Below, in pieces: positions 8,705 to 17,340 of a stretch of DNA of 33,098 nt; positions within the stretch are counted from its first letter, which is position 1; every line of letters starts with the position of its first letter. This DNA comes from an uncultured Dehalococcoidia bacterium. GTDB taxonomy: Bacteria; Chloroflexota; Dehalococcoidia; Lucifugimonadales; Lucifugimonadaceae. The notes below the pieces were generated by a model. That model was not told the DNA's origin and did not search any database. It was given only the letters and a program-made list of their open reading frames with translations. The DNA is taken from the NCBI GenBank assembly GCA_913048295.1, contig CAJWWK010000024.1:1-33098 (forward strand), written 5' to 3'. Both the position numbers and the translations under genes were made by a program.

Positions 8705-9538
8705 ATGACCACCACAAAGCTTCTCGAAGGTAAAAAAGCGCTCATCACCGGCTCACGTCGCGGAATCGGTGCGGGAATAGCCCGGATGTTTGCCGAACAT
8801 GGGGCAGATGTCGGAATCAACGACGTTGTGCGAGATACAGAAGCCGACAAAACCATGGCGTCGATCAATTCACTCGGCCAAAAAGCCTCATGGCATCAGG
8901 CAGACGTCGGCAATACTGAAGACCGCACCCGGCTGCTGGATGAGTTTGTCGCCAGTCATGGCCGTATAGATATCCTCGTCAACAATGCCGTAGCGTCTGC
9001 TGACATCCACTTCACGAAGATCACCGAAGAGTTCTGGGACAACCTTGTCGGTCACGCCCTGAAGGGCTACCTGTTCCTGGCCCAGGGCGCCGTTAACCGG
9101 ATGATCGAGCACGGCCATGGCGGTCGCATCATCAACATCAGTAGCGTCCATAGCTACCGGGCCTGGCCCTATGACACCGTCTACGGAGTCGTGAAGGCGG
9201 GCCTGAACCGCATGGTGATGTCGATGGCCCAGGACCTGGCAGGTACGGGTATCACCGCCAACTGCGTGGCACCGGGCTATATCGACAGCCGGGTTTTGAC
9301 GGATGAAGAAGAACCCGAGCGGGGGTCTGCCGATAATCTGGGTTCGGCCCTGTCTTTCATTCCCAGTAGTCGAGGCGGTGTTCCCAGTGACATAGCCGGG
9401 GCCTGCGTGTTTCTTGCTTCCGACCTCGGTGACTATGTCAATGGCCAGACGATTACCGTCGATGGGGGCTTCCTGGCAGGTGGAGTGCCACCTGATTCGC
9501 AGCCGTTGGAGCCGGGCCAACCCGGTGCGATGGAGTAA
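8705..9538 (+). CDS. Short-chain dehydrogenase/reductase (SDR), second of a tandem pair
   Basis: A 277-residue SDR with TGSRRGIG at 15-22, NNAVA, and catalytic S147-Y160-x3-K164. The end SDLGDYVNGQTITVDGG aligns with the previous gene. Shared stretches at the same positions (LLxGKKALITG, ISSVHSY versus LASVHAY, SRGGVPSDIA versus ARGGLPSDIA) mark them as paralogues. A proline-rich tail after the SDR end (QPLEPGQPGAME) is absent from the first copy. The start is ATG at 8705 with a weak GAGAG-type site. Tight spacing and shared strand place it in an operon with the first SDR, the Nudix gene and the M20 gene. A pair of related SDRs may act on different stereoisomers or successive steps; this is inference. 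Confidence 0.9.
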   Translation: MTTTKLLEGKKALITGSRRGIGAGIARMFAEHGADVGINDVVRDTEADKTMASINSLGQKASWHQADVGNTEDRTRLLDEFVASHGRIDILVNNAVASADIHFTKITEEFWDNLVGHALKGYLFLAQGAVNRMIEHGHGGRIINISSVHSYRAWPYDTVYGVVKAGLNRMVMSMAQDLAGTGITANCVAPGYIDSRVLTDEEEPERGSADNLGSALSFIPSSRGGVPSDIAGACVFLASDLGDYVNGQTITVDGGFLAGGVPPDSQPLEPGQPGAME

Positions 9539-9549
9539 CGGGGCGGGGA

Positions 9550-10158
9550 ATGGCTGAAAAGGGCAATATTGCAGAGATTAAATCGGTCGGAGAACACCTC
9601 GTTTACGAGACGCCGTGGTTGGACTTTTATCACGACGACATCGAGCATCCCGACGGATCACCCGGCACATACGCGTGGGTGAAGGGTCATTCGGGCAATG
9701 ACGCGGTGATGACGATTCCGGTAACGTCATCCGAGCGGTACCTGCTGATCAGGGTTTATCGCCATCTGTCCAAACGAAATCTCTGGGAGTTCCCAGCTGG
9801 ATTAATCGAGAATTGCGAACCGCCTCTGGAGGCTGCCCGTCGCGAACTTATTGAGGAGACGGGAATCACACCGGACTCTGTCGAGTTGCTCGGGCCGCAG
9901 GTTCCGGTCGCCGGGTTCGCGGGCGGTGTTTTTCATTTGACCCTGGCAGTGATCCCGGAAATCGAGATCAGCGACGTGAAGCTTCAGGCCGAAGAGGGCA
10001 TAGTGGACGCAAAACTTCTGACCCGGCGGGAGCTGATTGCCATGCTTGCCAGCGAGGATGTTGGCGAAGGCGTGACACTGACCTGCCTGGCCCGCTACTG
10101 GGCGTACCGGGAATTGAAATCAGCCGAAGGTACGAACACCACGAACAGAGCACGATGA
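9550..10158 (+). CDS. Nudix hydrolase, ADP-ribose pyrophosphatase-like
   Basis: A 202-residue cytoplasmic hydrolase of nucleoside-diphosphate-linked substrates. A complete Nudix box (Gx5Ex7REUxEExGU) spans residues 84-106, from GLIENCE through REL to EETGI; its glutamates bind the catalytic metal. The upstream FPAGLIE and the trailing VPVAGFAGG resemble the ADP-ribose/NDP-sugar pyrophosphatase branch rather than MutT. A GGGG tract precedes ATG at 9550. The stop overlaps the next gene's start by four bases, so it is translationally coupled to the M20 peptidase. The substrate (ADP-ribose, NDP-sugar or other) is not certain. Confidence 0.88.
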   Translation: MAEKGNIAEIKSVGEHLVYETPWLDFYHDDIEHPDGSPGTYAWVKGHSGNDAVMTIPVTSSERYLLIRVYRHLSKRNLWEFPAGLIENCEPPLEAARRELIEETGITPDSVELLGPQVPVAGFAGGVFHLTLAVIPEIEISDVKLQAEEGIVDAKLLTRRELIAMLASEDVGEGVTLTCLARYWAYRELKSAEGTNTTNRAR

Positions 10159-11525
10159 AAGATATTTATTCCCACATCGAAACACACGTCGATGAGTCGA
10201 TAGCTCAATTGTTTGAGATGGTCCGGCAACCCTCGATCTCGGCCCAGAAGCGCGGCTTCGATAAGGCACCTGGCCTGATGAAACAAATCCTCGAACGCAA
10301 CGGGTTCAAGGCCGAGATCGTTCCGGTCCCAAACGATGGCTTGCCCAGCGTATACGGTTTCATGCCTGCTGCGCAGAACCCGGATGCTGCCCCGACGCTC
10401 CTGTTCTACTGCCACTACGATGTCCAGCCGGTAGATCCCCTCGATCTGTGGGACACCGATCCGTTCGAGCCAACCCGGGTCGGCGACCGCCTGTACGGAC
10501 GCGGAATGTCCGATGACAAAGGCAATATCGGCGCCCGGCTGGCGGCGATCCGAGCATTCGTTGATGAGCGCGGCGCGGTCCCCTGCAACATCAAGATGTT
10601 CTGCGAGGGCGAAGAAGAGTCGGGTTCGGTCAACCTCCCCGGTCTCATTGCGGAGCGTGGCGACGATTTCCGGGCCGACGCCTGTATATGGGAGGGCGGC
10701 GGGCGAAACCTTAATAACGACCCGTTTATGTACCTGGGACTGAAAGGTGTACTCGGAGTCGGACTCAGCGTCAGAATGCTCTCGGGCGATGCTCACTCGT
10801 CTTACGCCGCGATTCTCCCATCGGCCGCATGGCGACTTCTGCGCGCAATCGAAACCATCAAGGACGAAGACGAGCGGATTCATATCGACGGTTTCTACGA
10901 CGATATAGTCGAGCCGAGCGCGGAAGCCGTCGCAGCAGTCGAGGCCCTGCCAGACGACGCCCCTGAGTGGCTCGAAACTTTCGGAGTCACCTCGTTCGTC
11001 AAGGGTCTCGATGGCGAAGACCTCCGCAAGCAACTTATTTTTCAGCCGACCGCGAATATTGCAGGACTCGACTCCGGCTATCAGGATGAAGGAATGAAGA
11101 CGGTGCTGCCGGCCGTAGCCAGCGCCAAGATGGACTTCAGGTTGGTGCCTGAACAACGGCCCCACGACATATACGACAAACTCCGCGCGCACCTCGACAG
11201 CCACGGTTTCAGCGATGTCGAGGTCGAACTGATCGCGGCGGTGAACCCGTATCGCACCGATCTCGATTCACCCTGGGTCCAGCTGGTTGCCGAAACTGCG
11301 GAGGAGATTTACGGGCGGAAACCTGTAATGACCCCGAATATGGCGGGGACCGGCCCGATGTTCGACTTTGGCAATACCCTGGGCATGCCAATTGCCACAT
11401 CGGGGATCGACCACCCCTCGCACAGGATCCATGCCCCGAACGAAAACATCACGGTCGAGGATTTTCTGCTCGGCGCGAAACATGCGGCTCTCATCATCGA
11501 CCGATTTGCGAGCGACTGGGGTTAG
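10155..11525 (+). CDS. M20 family metallopeptidase (dipeptidase / ArgE-DapE-like)
   Basis: A 456-residue zinc-dependent hydrolase of dipeptides or N-acyl amino acids. M20 landmarks are intact: H87-x-D89 in FYCHYDVQP, the bridging aspartate D120 in GRGMSDDKG, the Glu cluster E153-E155 in CEGEEESGS, and a late histidine in GIDHPSHRIHAPNE. Layout and length fit the M20 dipeptidase group (PepV/CNDP-like) better than compact DapE. No signal peptide is visible, so it is probably cytoplasmic. It starts within the stop of the Nudix gene. It may cleave peptides brought in by a transporter such as the ABC system at the right of the window, but that link is speculative. Confidence 0.88.
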   Translation: MKDIYSHIETHVDESIAQLFEMVRQPSISAQKRGFDKAPGLMKQILERNGFKAEIVPVPNDGLPSVYGFMPAAQNPDAAPTLLFYCHYDVQPVDPLDLWDTDPFEPTRVGDRLYGRGMSDDKGNIGARLAAIRAFVDERGAVPCNIKMFCEGEEESGSVNLPGLIAERGDDFRADACIWEGGGRNLNNDPFMYLGLKGVLGVGLSVRMLSGDAHSSYAAILPSAAWRLLRAIETIKDEDERIHIDGFYDDIVEPSAEAVAAVEALPDDAPEWLETFGVTSFVKGLDGEDLRKQLIFQPTANIAGLDSGYQDEGMKTVLPAVASAKMDFRLVPEQRPHDIYDKLRAHLDSHGFSDVEVELIAAVNPYRTDLDSPWVQLVAETAEEIYGRKPVMTPNMAGTGPMFDFGNTLGMPIATSGIDHPSHRIHAPNENITVEDFLLGAKHAALIIDRFASDWG

Positions 11526-11630
11526 AACGTTACGCCCACTGACCTGCCGGAACCTCGCGGTGTCGCTGTCGACCTCCCTGTACTATTGGCATCTTTCCGC
11601 GATTCGAACCACCGGAGATAGCACCCCCAT

Positions 11631-12374
11631 ATGGCAGTAATTCAGGCCACGCCCGACCACACCCTTGATAAGACGACAATCGAAAAACTCAAGCGCGTCA
11701 ACACCACGGCGGTCGTCGACGTGCTCGCCCGGAACGGCTACGAGCCACACTACGTCTACATGCCAAACGTGCGCACGATGAACCCCGGCCTGAGACTGGT
11801 GGCGCGGGCTATCACAGTGCGGTTTGTGCCGGCCCGTCCCGATGCGATGGCCGAAAAGCCGGGTGGCGAAGAATCGCCCGAATACGCTGCCTTCGAGCTG
11901 GCCGGCCCGGGCGACGTGATCGTGATGGAATCGATGCGCAACAAGCGGATGTCGATCGGCGGCGATATCAAGTTCCTCAGGCTGAAGCAACGCGGGGTCG
12001 ACGGGCTCGTCTGCGACGGTGGCATCCGTGACATGCACACGGTTAAGGACTACGGTGTCGGAATGTGGGGGCTCGACAAGACGTCAAACCTCGGCACTCG
12101 CGTCGGTACGCCGTACTCAACGAACGATTCGGTCAATGTCGACGGTGTTCTTGTGCGCCCCGGTGACTACATCGTCGCTGATGACGATGGAGTGGTTGTA
12201 ATCCCCAGTGCTGTGGCACCTGACATTGCTCTAAAGGCCATCGAGTACGACGACCTGGAAGAGTGGATTCGCAGGCGGCTCGACGAAGAAAAGCAGACGC
12301 CTGGACTCTACTATCCGCCCGATGACGCTGTGATTGATCTCTATCGCAAATGGAAGGCCGAGCAGGGCGGGTAG
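11631..12374 (+). CDS. RraA-like / HMG-CHA aldolase family protein
   Basis: A 247-residue member of the RraA/demethylmenaquinone-methyltransferase-like fold, which includes class II aldolases cleaving 4-hydroxy-4-methyl-2-oxoglutarate-type compounds. Seen: TTAVVDVLARNG near the N-terminus, GPGDVIVMES, then a GG pair followed about 21 residues later by the R-D pair of CDGGIRD, and VNVDGVLVRPGDYIVADDDGVVVIP, the family's typical end. The start at 11631 has GGAG about 13 bases upstream, a long spacing. RNase E regulation (the E. coli RraA role) is unlikely here; a lyase or decarboxylase role on keto acids fits the catabolic neighbours better. It is separated from the M20 gene by 105 bp, so it may have its own promoter. 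Confidence 0.82.
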   Translation: MAVIQATPDHTLDKTTIEKLKRVNTTAVVDVLARNGYEPHYVYMPNVRTMNPGLRLVARAITVRFVPARPDAMAEKPGGEESPEYAAFELAGPGDVIVMESMRNKRMSIGGDIKFLRLKQRGVDGLVCDGGIRDMHTVKDYGVGMWGLDKTSNLGTRVGTPYSTNDSVNVDGVLVRPGDYIVADDDGVVVIPSAVAPDIALKAIEYDDLEEWIRRRLDEEKQTPGLYYPPDDAVIDLYRKWKAEQGG

Positions 12375-12382
12375 TGATTGAT

Positions 12383-12426
12383 CCCCTCTCCCTGCGAGGG
12401 AGGGCATTCAAGACGCGTAAGGGTGG
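12383..12426. repeat. Intergenic hairpin/repeat unit (copy 1 of a dispersed family)
   Basis: CTCCCT (12388-12393) pairs with AGGGAG (12397-12402) around GCG, directly after the RraA-like gene. It is followed by GACGCGTAAGGGTGG at 12412-12426. That 15-mer recurs exactly, on the opposite strand, at 20964-20978. The GC-rich hairpin could help end transcription, although no U-tract follows. The remaining sequence up to 12585 contains nothing I recognise. Confidence 0.55.
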
Positions 12427-12585
12427 TACCAATCATGCTATCCATCAAGATCTAGAATCGTTTCATGTTGAAGTTGGAGGACGCCGTTAGTTGATGTAGC
12501 CTCCGTCTGATCTTCGAACACACTTCTGTCTCAGCAGCCTCCGGTGCACTCTGATGCGCGCTGATTTTACTAACTGGGGTCGTAC

Positions 12586-13980
12586 TTGAGTACCCGCCCA
12601 AATATTCTTTACATCATGTCGGATGATCACGCTGCCCACGCGATTTCTGCGTACGGAAGCCAGATCAACCACACACCCAACATCGATCGACTGGCAATCG
12701 AGGGTGTAAGGCTCACCAATACTTTCTGTACGAATGCCTTATGCACACCGAGTCGGGCGACGATTCTGACAGGCCAGTACAGCCACGTGAACGAGGTCAA
12801 AACCCTGGACGATGAGATCGACAGTTCACGGCCGATTCAATCGCAAAAATTACTCAAGCAGGCCGGATACGACACGGCGATTGTCGGCAAGTGGCATCTG
12901 GGCAACAACGAAGAAAGTAATCCACAGGGATTCGACTACTGGAATATTTTGCCGGGTCAGGGCGACTACTACGATCCGTTGATGATTGAAAACGGCGTTG
13001 AGAAGCAACTCGAGGGTTACGTGACCGACCTCATCACAGATATCGCCGTCGACTGGCTCGATTCTCGAAACAGCGAACGTCCGTTCTTCCTGATGGTTCA
13101 TCACAAAGCCCCACACTCGTCGTGGATCCCTGCCAAACGTCACGAAAATCTTGGAGTCGAAGGTGAGTTCCCAGAGCCGGAAACCCTGATGGACGACTAT
13201 GAGACACGGTCGGAGGCGGTCAAGATCACTTCGATTCGAGTCGAAGACATGCGCAAAGCCAACCTCAAGTTCGATCCGCCGCCCGGGATTTCACAGGCCG
13301 AAAAACGAAAATGGGCTTACCAGCGCTACATCACGGACTACACCCGAACCGTTCAGGCTGTGGACGACAGTGTCGGCACGCTACTCGACTACCTCGACCT
13401 GCGCGGTCTCACAGAAAACACCTTGGTCGTTTACACGTCCGATCAAGGCATGTTCCTGGGTGACCACGGCTGGCACGACAAGCGATACATGTACGAGGAA
13501 TCGCTCAGGATGCCGTTTATTGCCCGCCTGCCAGGGAAGATCAAGGCCGGATCAGTTGCATCTGACATGCTGTTGAACGTCGATTTTGCACCGACGTTTA
13601 TGGACTACGCAGGTGTTGAGGTGCCCGACGAAGTTCAGGGCTCGTCAGGTAGAAAATTGCTCGAGGGAACCACCCCTGCGAGCTGGCAAAACAGCCTCTA
13701 CTACCGCTACTGGATGCACACGATCGGACACCGGATTATTCCGAACTACGGTGTCCGAAATGAGCGGTACAAATTGATCTTCTACTACGGAGTCAGACTT
13801 GAGGACACTCGGGATCCTGAGATAAACATCGACGCCGAATGGGAACTTTACGATCTCGAGGCCGATCCTCGCGAATCAAACAATGTTTACGGACAACCAG
13901 AATTCGCCGAGGTACAGGCCGAGATGCTGGCCGAACTAGACCGCCTGCAAGCCAAAGCTGGCGACGCACCCCGACACTGA
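12586..13980 (+). CDS. Type I sulfatase (arylsulfatase family, Cys-type)
   Basis: A 464-residue member of the formylglycine-dependent sulfatases, which hydrolyse sulfate esters. The maturation motif CTPSR begins at C53 and is followed by ATILTG, so the cysteine would be converted to formylglycine by a separate FGE or anSME enzyme not seen in this window. Metal and sulfate-site segments: NILYIMSDDH at the N-terminus, VGKWHLG, VHHKAPHSSW and YTSDQGMFLGDHGWHDK. The tail WELYDLEADPRESNN is typical. The only start that keeps the N-terminal metal site is TTG at 12586, with GGGG seven bases upstream. No signal peptide is evident. The likely substrate is a sulfated sugar or organosulfate; it cannot be narrowed further. 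Confidence 0.92.
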   Translation: MSTRPNILYIMSDDHAAHAISAYGSQINHTPNIDRLAIEGVRLTNTFCTNALCTPSRATILTGQYSHVNEVKTLDDEIDSSRPIQSQKLLKQAGYDTAIVGKWHLGNNEESNPQGFDYWNILPGQGDYYDPLMIENGVEKQLEGYVTDLITDIAVDWLDSRNSERPFFLMVHHKAPHSSWIPAKRHENLGVEGEFPEPETLMDDYETRSEAVKITSIRVEDMRKANLKFDPPPGISQAEKRKWAYQRYITDYTRTVQAVDDSVGTLLDYLDLRGLTENTLVVYTSDQGMFLGDHGWHDKRYMYEESLRMPFIARLPGKIKAGSVASDMLLNVDFAPTFMDYAGVEVPDEVQGSSGRKLLEGTTPASWQNSLYYRYWMHTIGHRIIPNYGVRNERYKLIFYYGVRLEDTRDPEINIDAEWELYDLEADPRESNNVYGQPEFAEVQAEMLAELDRLQAKAGDAPRH

Positions 13981-13999
13981 GGTTCGCTTGAATCACTGA

Positions 14000-14122
14000 T
14001 TGGAGGGACCGGGCTATCCGGAGGACGTGGCAAACCTGGTGCTTTTCCTGGTCTCGGACGAGTCTCGTTTCATTACCAGCCAGATCATTAATATCGATGG
14101 TGGTGTGGCAGCAAAGATTTAG
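14000..14122 (+). pseudogene. C-terminal remnant of an SDR oxidoreductase
   Basis: Frame 14000-14122 reads [18 protein letters not shown] and then [16 protein letters not shown] before TAG. This is the conserved C-terminal end of an SDR (pedvA..v.fL.Sd...itGq.i.vDGG). A TGA at 13997 closes the frame upstream and no Rossmann or catalytic region precedes it, so only about 40 residues survive. It is not a copy of the SDR pair at 7900-9538, whose ends read differently. It lies between two convergent sulfatase genes and points to loss of a former gene by deletion. A short GCTGTC/GACAGC hairpin (14166-14181) follows. Confidence 0.75.
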
Positions 14123-14243
14123 GCTGCCAGCAACGACCTGACCTGGTTTCTGGCAAGCCGATCCTGCTGTCGCCTGACAGCGATTATCTGGCGAGAAATG
14201 TCAACCTGGCAAGTCGAACCCGCGGGTCGCTCAGGATCCGGTC

Positions 14244-15641
14244 CTAGCCCCGCTCGCCCTTGTCGTACTCGGCGTAGATGTAGGGATGCTCCGGGTCGTA
14301 ATACGTGAGCGCGACCGGGTTATCGACACGACCGGGCGGTCGGACGTTTTCTCCAGTTACCCCGCCGGCCTCATCCCCCAGCTCTCTGCGCCATGACTCG
14401 ATCCTCGCGGTCAACTCGGCCACCACATCAGGATTGCTGTCGAAAAGGTTCACGCTCTCGCCAATGTCCGACTCCAGATCGTATAGCTCGCGTATATCGT
14501 GCCCGCCCTTTCGAACGTGCAGTTTCCATTTCCGGTCGCGGACTGCCTCGATGTCGTTTTCATCGTAGTAGATGAACTCGTCCCGAGGAGACGCACTAGG
14601 GTTGTCTTCGATCATGAGCGACGATATGTCCATTCCGTCGATCGTCCGGTCAGACCGAATCTGCGCCCCGGCCAGGGAAGCCAATGTCGGAAACAAGTCC
14701 ATCGTGGTTGTCAGGTGGTTGCGAACCACCCCGGCGGGCATTTTCGAAGGCCAGCGCATTATGCACGGCACCCGCTGGCCGCCCTCCCAAGTGGTCCCCT
14801 TTTTGCCCCGCAACGCGCCATTGCTCCCGCCCTGGTTATCCAACCGGGAACCGTTGTCGCTCGTGAAAATGACCAGCGTGTCATTGTCCAGCCCCTGTCG
14901 TTTAAGTTCGGTCAAAACTACACCGGTTGCCCAGTCGATCCCCGCGACACACGCCCCGTAATCCCCGTTTTCCGACTCGTCTACGAATCCGACCGGGGCG
15001 TACAGGGGCAGATGAACGTACATGTGGGCAAAGTAGAGGAAGAACGGACCTGAAGTGTTGTCGCGAATGAACCTGACCGCCTCGTCGACATACCGCTCGG
15101 TGAGAGCGCGCAGATCCGGCTGTTCCTGGATCACTTCCTCATCTCGAAGCAACGGTAGCGGTGGTCGATTCCTGCGTGCTTCGGCGTTCTCGGTGTGATC
15201 AGAAGGGTTGCTGTCGACCTGTCGGCCCATGTCGTTGCTGAACGGAAGGCCGAAGTAGCTATCGAAACCGTGCCTGGTGGGCAGGAATTCTTTCTGGTCG
15301 CCGCAGTGCCACTTTCCAACGATCTTGGTGGCATAACCGGCGTCCTTCAGCACGCCTGCAATGGTTGTCTCATCCGGGTTCAGGCCGATTCCCTGGCCCG
15401 GAAATAGAACCCGAGAGCCATCGAACGAGCCGAATCCTATCCGCGGAGGGTAGCAGCCGGTCATCAATGCTCCGCGAGATGGTGAACAGACCGGAGAGGC
15501 CACGTAAAAGTCGGTGAACCGCACGCCTTCTTCGGCCATTCGGTCGAGCACCGGTGTCTTGTTGATCGTGGAGCCGTAGCTGCCGAGATCGCCGTATCCA
15601 AGATCGTCACAGTTGATAAGTACGATGTTCGGTCGGTCCAT
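14244..15641 (-). CDS. Type I sulfatase (arylsulfatase A-like, Cys-type)
   Basis: A 465-residue formylglycine-dependent sulfatase. The motif CSPSR begins at C52 and runs into GALMTG. NCDDLGYGDLGSYG carries the N-terminal metal-binding aspartates (D12, D13); VGKWHCGDQKEF, FLYFAHMYVHLPLYAP and IFTSDNGS complete the active-site set. The open frame extends upstream to 15956, but those 105 residues are not protein-like and overlap the divergent DinB-like gene. ATG at 15641 (MDRPNIVLI) places the metal site where the family has it. It is convergent with the sulfatase ending at 13980 and clearly different in sequence from it, so they are not recent duplicates. Substrate unknown. Confidence 0.9.
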   Translation of the reverse strand: MDRPNIVLINCDDLGYGDLGSYGSTINKTPVLDRMAEEGVRFTDFYVASPVCSPSRGALMTGCYPPRIGFGSFDGSRVLFPGQGIGLNPDETTIAGVLKDAGYATKIVGKWHCGDQKEFLPTRHGFDSYFGLPFSNDMGRQVDSNPSDHTENAEARRNRPPLPLLRDEEVIQEQPDLRALTERYVDEAVRFIRDNTSGPFFLYFAHMYVHLPLYAPVGFVDESENGDYGACVAGIDWATGVVLTELKRQGLDNDTLVIFTSDNGSRLDNQGGSNGALRGKKGTTWEGGQRVPCIMRWPSKMPAGVVRNHLTTTMDLFPTLASLAGAQIRSDRTIDGMDISSLMIEDNPSASPRDEFIYYDENDIEAVRDRKWKLHVRKGGHDIRELYDLESDIGESVNLFDSNPDVVAELTARIESWRRELGDEAGGVTGENVRPPGRVDNPVALTYYDPEHPYIYAEYDKGERG

Positions 15642-15870
15642 ATCAGGGGTCTTTCTTGATTGAGCGAGATCTCGAAAATCAGTGCTGGCGAAAAAGTGGC
15701 CTTTTTGAACGCTCACCCGACGCCCAGCAAGCTGAATCTGAGGAATCGGGCCGGTAAGCGCATGGCCGAATCCTAGCAGCACTCCGGTCCTCCTTACCGG
15801 AATCTGTTGGCTGGCTGTTGGGTACTGGTCGCTGAATTTTCGCGGTGGAGTTCGAGTATTATGCGGCGTC

Positions 15871-16494
15871 ATGGTCACAAAGTTGATTACAGAATATTTC
15901 CTCGATGAACATCGCACAGTCCACAGATCGAGCACACCGGGTACCGGAGGGCGCACGGTTCTCGACCGTTTGCTGGACGGAATTACTGATGAGCAGATTC
16001 AAGAGATGCCGGTCGGGGCGGCAAACTCAATTGCGTGGTTGCTATTCCACACCACTCGTGTCGAAGACGTGATATTCAATGTCCTGATTGCAGGCAATTC
16101 TCAAGTGTTCGATCAAGATGATTGGCAAAACCGTACCGCAATAGAAAGAAGAGACATCGGAACGGGAATGAACGAAGGTGAGGTCGCCTCACTAAGCGCG
16201 AACGTGAATGTTCAAAACCTTCTTAACTATCGAGACGCTGTCGGGAAGAAAACGGTAGAAATAGTTGGGGGCAGTCCGACCGAATTTTGGGAGGAATATG
16301 CCGACACTGAGCGACTAACCGATGCTGACATGCAGGGTGTTGCAACCGAGATGGCTCCGTACATTTTGGAACAAGTTTGGACAACCAATACATCGAATGC
16401 CAGGTTCCTCTGGTACGCAACATCTCACGCCCTTGGTCATTTCGGTGAGGCCAGAGAGACCAGAAGAATTGTCACTGGCATGGGAATGGCGTGA
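15871..16494 (+). CDS. DinB-like putative metal-dependent protein
   Basis: A 207-residue protein resembling the DinB/DfsB four-helix bundle family, whose members bind a metal through three histidines and often act as thiol-dependent transferases. Candidate ligands are H60 (LLFHTTRVED), H186 and H190 (SHALGHFGEA), spaced as in the family. ATG at 15871 has no good SD; TATTAT at 15857-15862 lies at the distance expected of a -10 box for a leaderless or very short leader, which is only suggestive. It diverges from the sulfatase gene across 229 bp. Function beyond family membership is unknown. Confidence 0.72.
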   Translation: MVTKLITEYFLDEHRTVHRSSTPGTGGRTVLDRLLDGITDEQIQEMPVGAANSIAWLLFHTTRVEDVIFNVLIAGNSQVFDQDDWQNRTAIERRDIGTGMNEGEVASLSANVNVQNLLNYRDAVGKKTVEIVGGSPTEFWEEYADTERLTDADMQGVATEMAPYILEQVWTTNTSNARFLWYATSHALGHFGEARETRRIVTGMGMA

Positions 16495-16768
16495 CCTTCA
16501 AGTGGGTTCATCAGCAACTGGTTCCGAGCCAACCAATCTCCTGACAACATACGCGCACGGCGCGCGCGTAGGCTGCCGATGGTCACCTGTAGCCGTCGCT
16601 GAGTTGCATCGATGTGGGTGGATGACGGTAGCGAGTGTTTCGTGGTGTCGAGGGTTGCTGGTTGGACCGGGGGCAGTAGTCCTTGCCAGATATTTGTTTC
16701 CTGCTGTTGTTCAGGCTGCATATATTCCGCGTGAGATTTTCAGGGTTCACCGGTTTCGCTGCGCGAAC

Positions 16769-16837
16769 ACACACTTCACACGGACGATGCGACAGGAAGC
16801 TGCGAAGACGATGGACTCGATTCTGACCGGCAGCTGA
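16769..16837 (+). pseudogene. Possible tyrosine-integrase C-terminal remnant
   Basis: The last 22 codons of a plus-strand frame read THFTRTMRQEAAKTMDSILT then GS and TGA. This resembles the extreme C-terminus of tyrosine integrases, typically Y-x-H-V-x-x-x-M-Q-x-E-A-A-x-x-M-D-x-(I/L)-L, with the catalytic tyrosine position apparently lost. Nothing upstream in the frame resembles an integrase. The tRNA 3'-end pieces lie about 370 bp downstream, which supports an old integrated element. It is a short match judged by eye. Confidence 0.45.
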
Positions 16838-17204
16838 GCGGTTAGAGCAGAACTTTTGCTTCTGTGCTGATCGAGCCTTTTGAACACGATTCGGCAGCGT
16901 TCAATCACGGAGCAAACGAAACTGGTGTTTGACGCCGGTACCGGCAACTACAGACCCGGAACATCACTCGGCGCGTAACGCTCTCGTCTCAATTCGGTCA
17001 TGTGAAGAACTTCTTTTAGTGCGAGCCCCTACTGATGGAGGCTTTCCGAACAATGCCAAAAAGACGTGGCAGTCAGGGTATCGACGCCAACACTGACGCC
17101 AACCGCTCAGCCACGCCGGTGTACTCTGAGCAACGACTTTAGACATTATCTCGAACGAAGTCAGTGATTGGGATACTGTCGAAGATAGCCTGAAACGGAT
17201 GTAC

Positions 17205-17245
17205 GCAGGTCGTGGGTTCGATCCCCACAGGGCCCACCAAACTCG
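17205..17245 (+). repeat. tRNA 3'-end fragment (att-like), copy A
   Basis: From 17205 the sequence reads as variable loop, T-stem GTGGG/CCCAC around TTCGATC, acceptor 3' strand, A, and CCA at 17237-17239. No matching 5' acceptor (GGGCC...) or anticodon arm precedes it, so this is not a tRNA gene. The form resembles the 3' end of a tRNA-Ile(GAT)-type gene, but the isotype is a guess. Such fragments are left when an element integrates at a tRNA 3' end. It shares flanking AACTCG with copy B. Confidence 0.7.
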
Positions 17246-17340
17246 CGCCAAGCTCGTCAAGAACGCGCTACCTGAGTCAATTTCTCACTGGAAAAATTAG
17301 CTCTTCGCCAGTCTGGAGGCTGGCCTCAATCTTTTAATCC

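Noticed and set aside
8888..9520. 210-residue minus-strand open frame opposite the second SDR
   Set aside because: The SDR on the plus strand has all catalytic residues; the antisense frame has no recognisable features.
10095..11204. 369-residue minus-strand open frame opposite the M20 gene
   Set aside because: It lies antisense to a gene with complete M20 motifs, has no family signature or SD, and its composition is that of a GC-rich shadow frame.
15642..15956. 105-residue N-terminal extension of the minus-strand sulfatase
   Set aside because: The extension overlaps the divergent DinB-like gene and is not protein-like; the family metal site starts right after ATG at 15641.
17164..17239. 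Complete tRNA at the first tRNA 3' fragment
   Set aside because: Bases at the expected 5' acceptor, D-arm and anticodon-arm positions do not pair or match any tRNA.
16964..17260. 98-residue minus-strand open frame (WALWGSNPRPAY...)
   Set aside because: Its start is the antisense translation of the tRNA 3' fragment; the rest has no motif.
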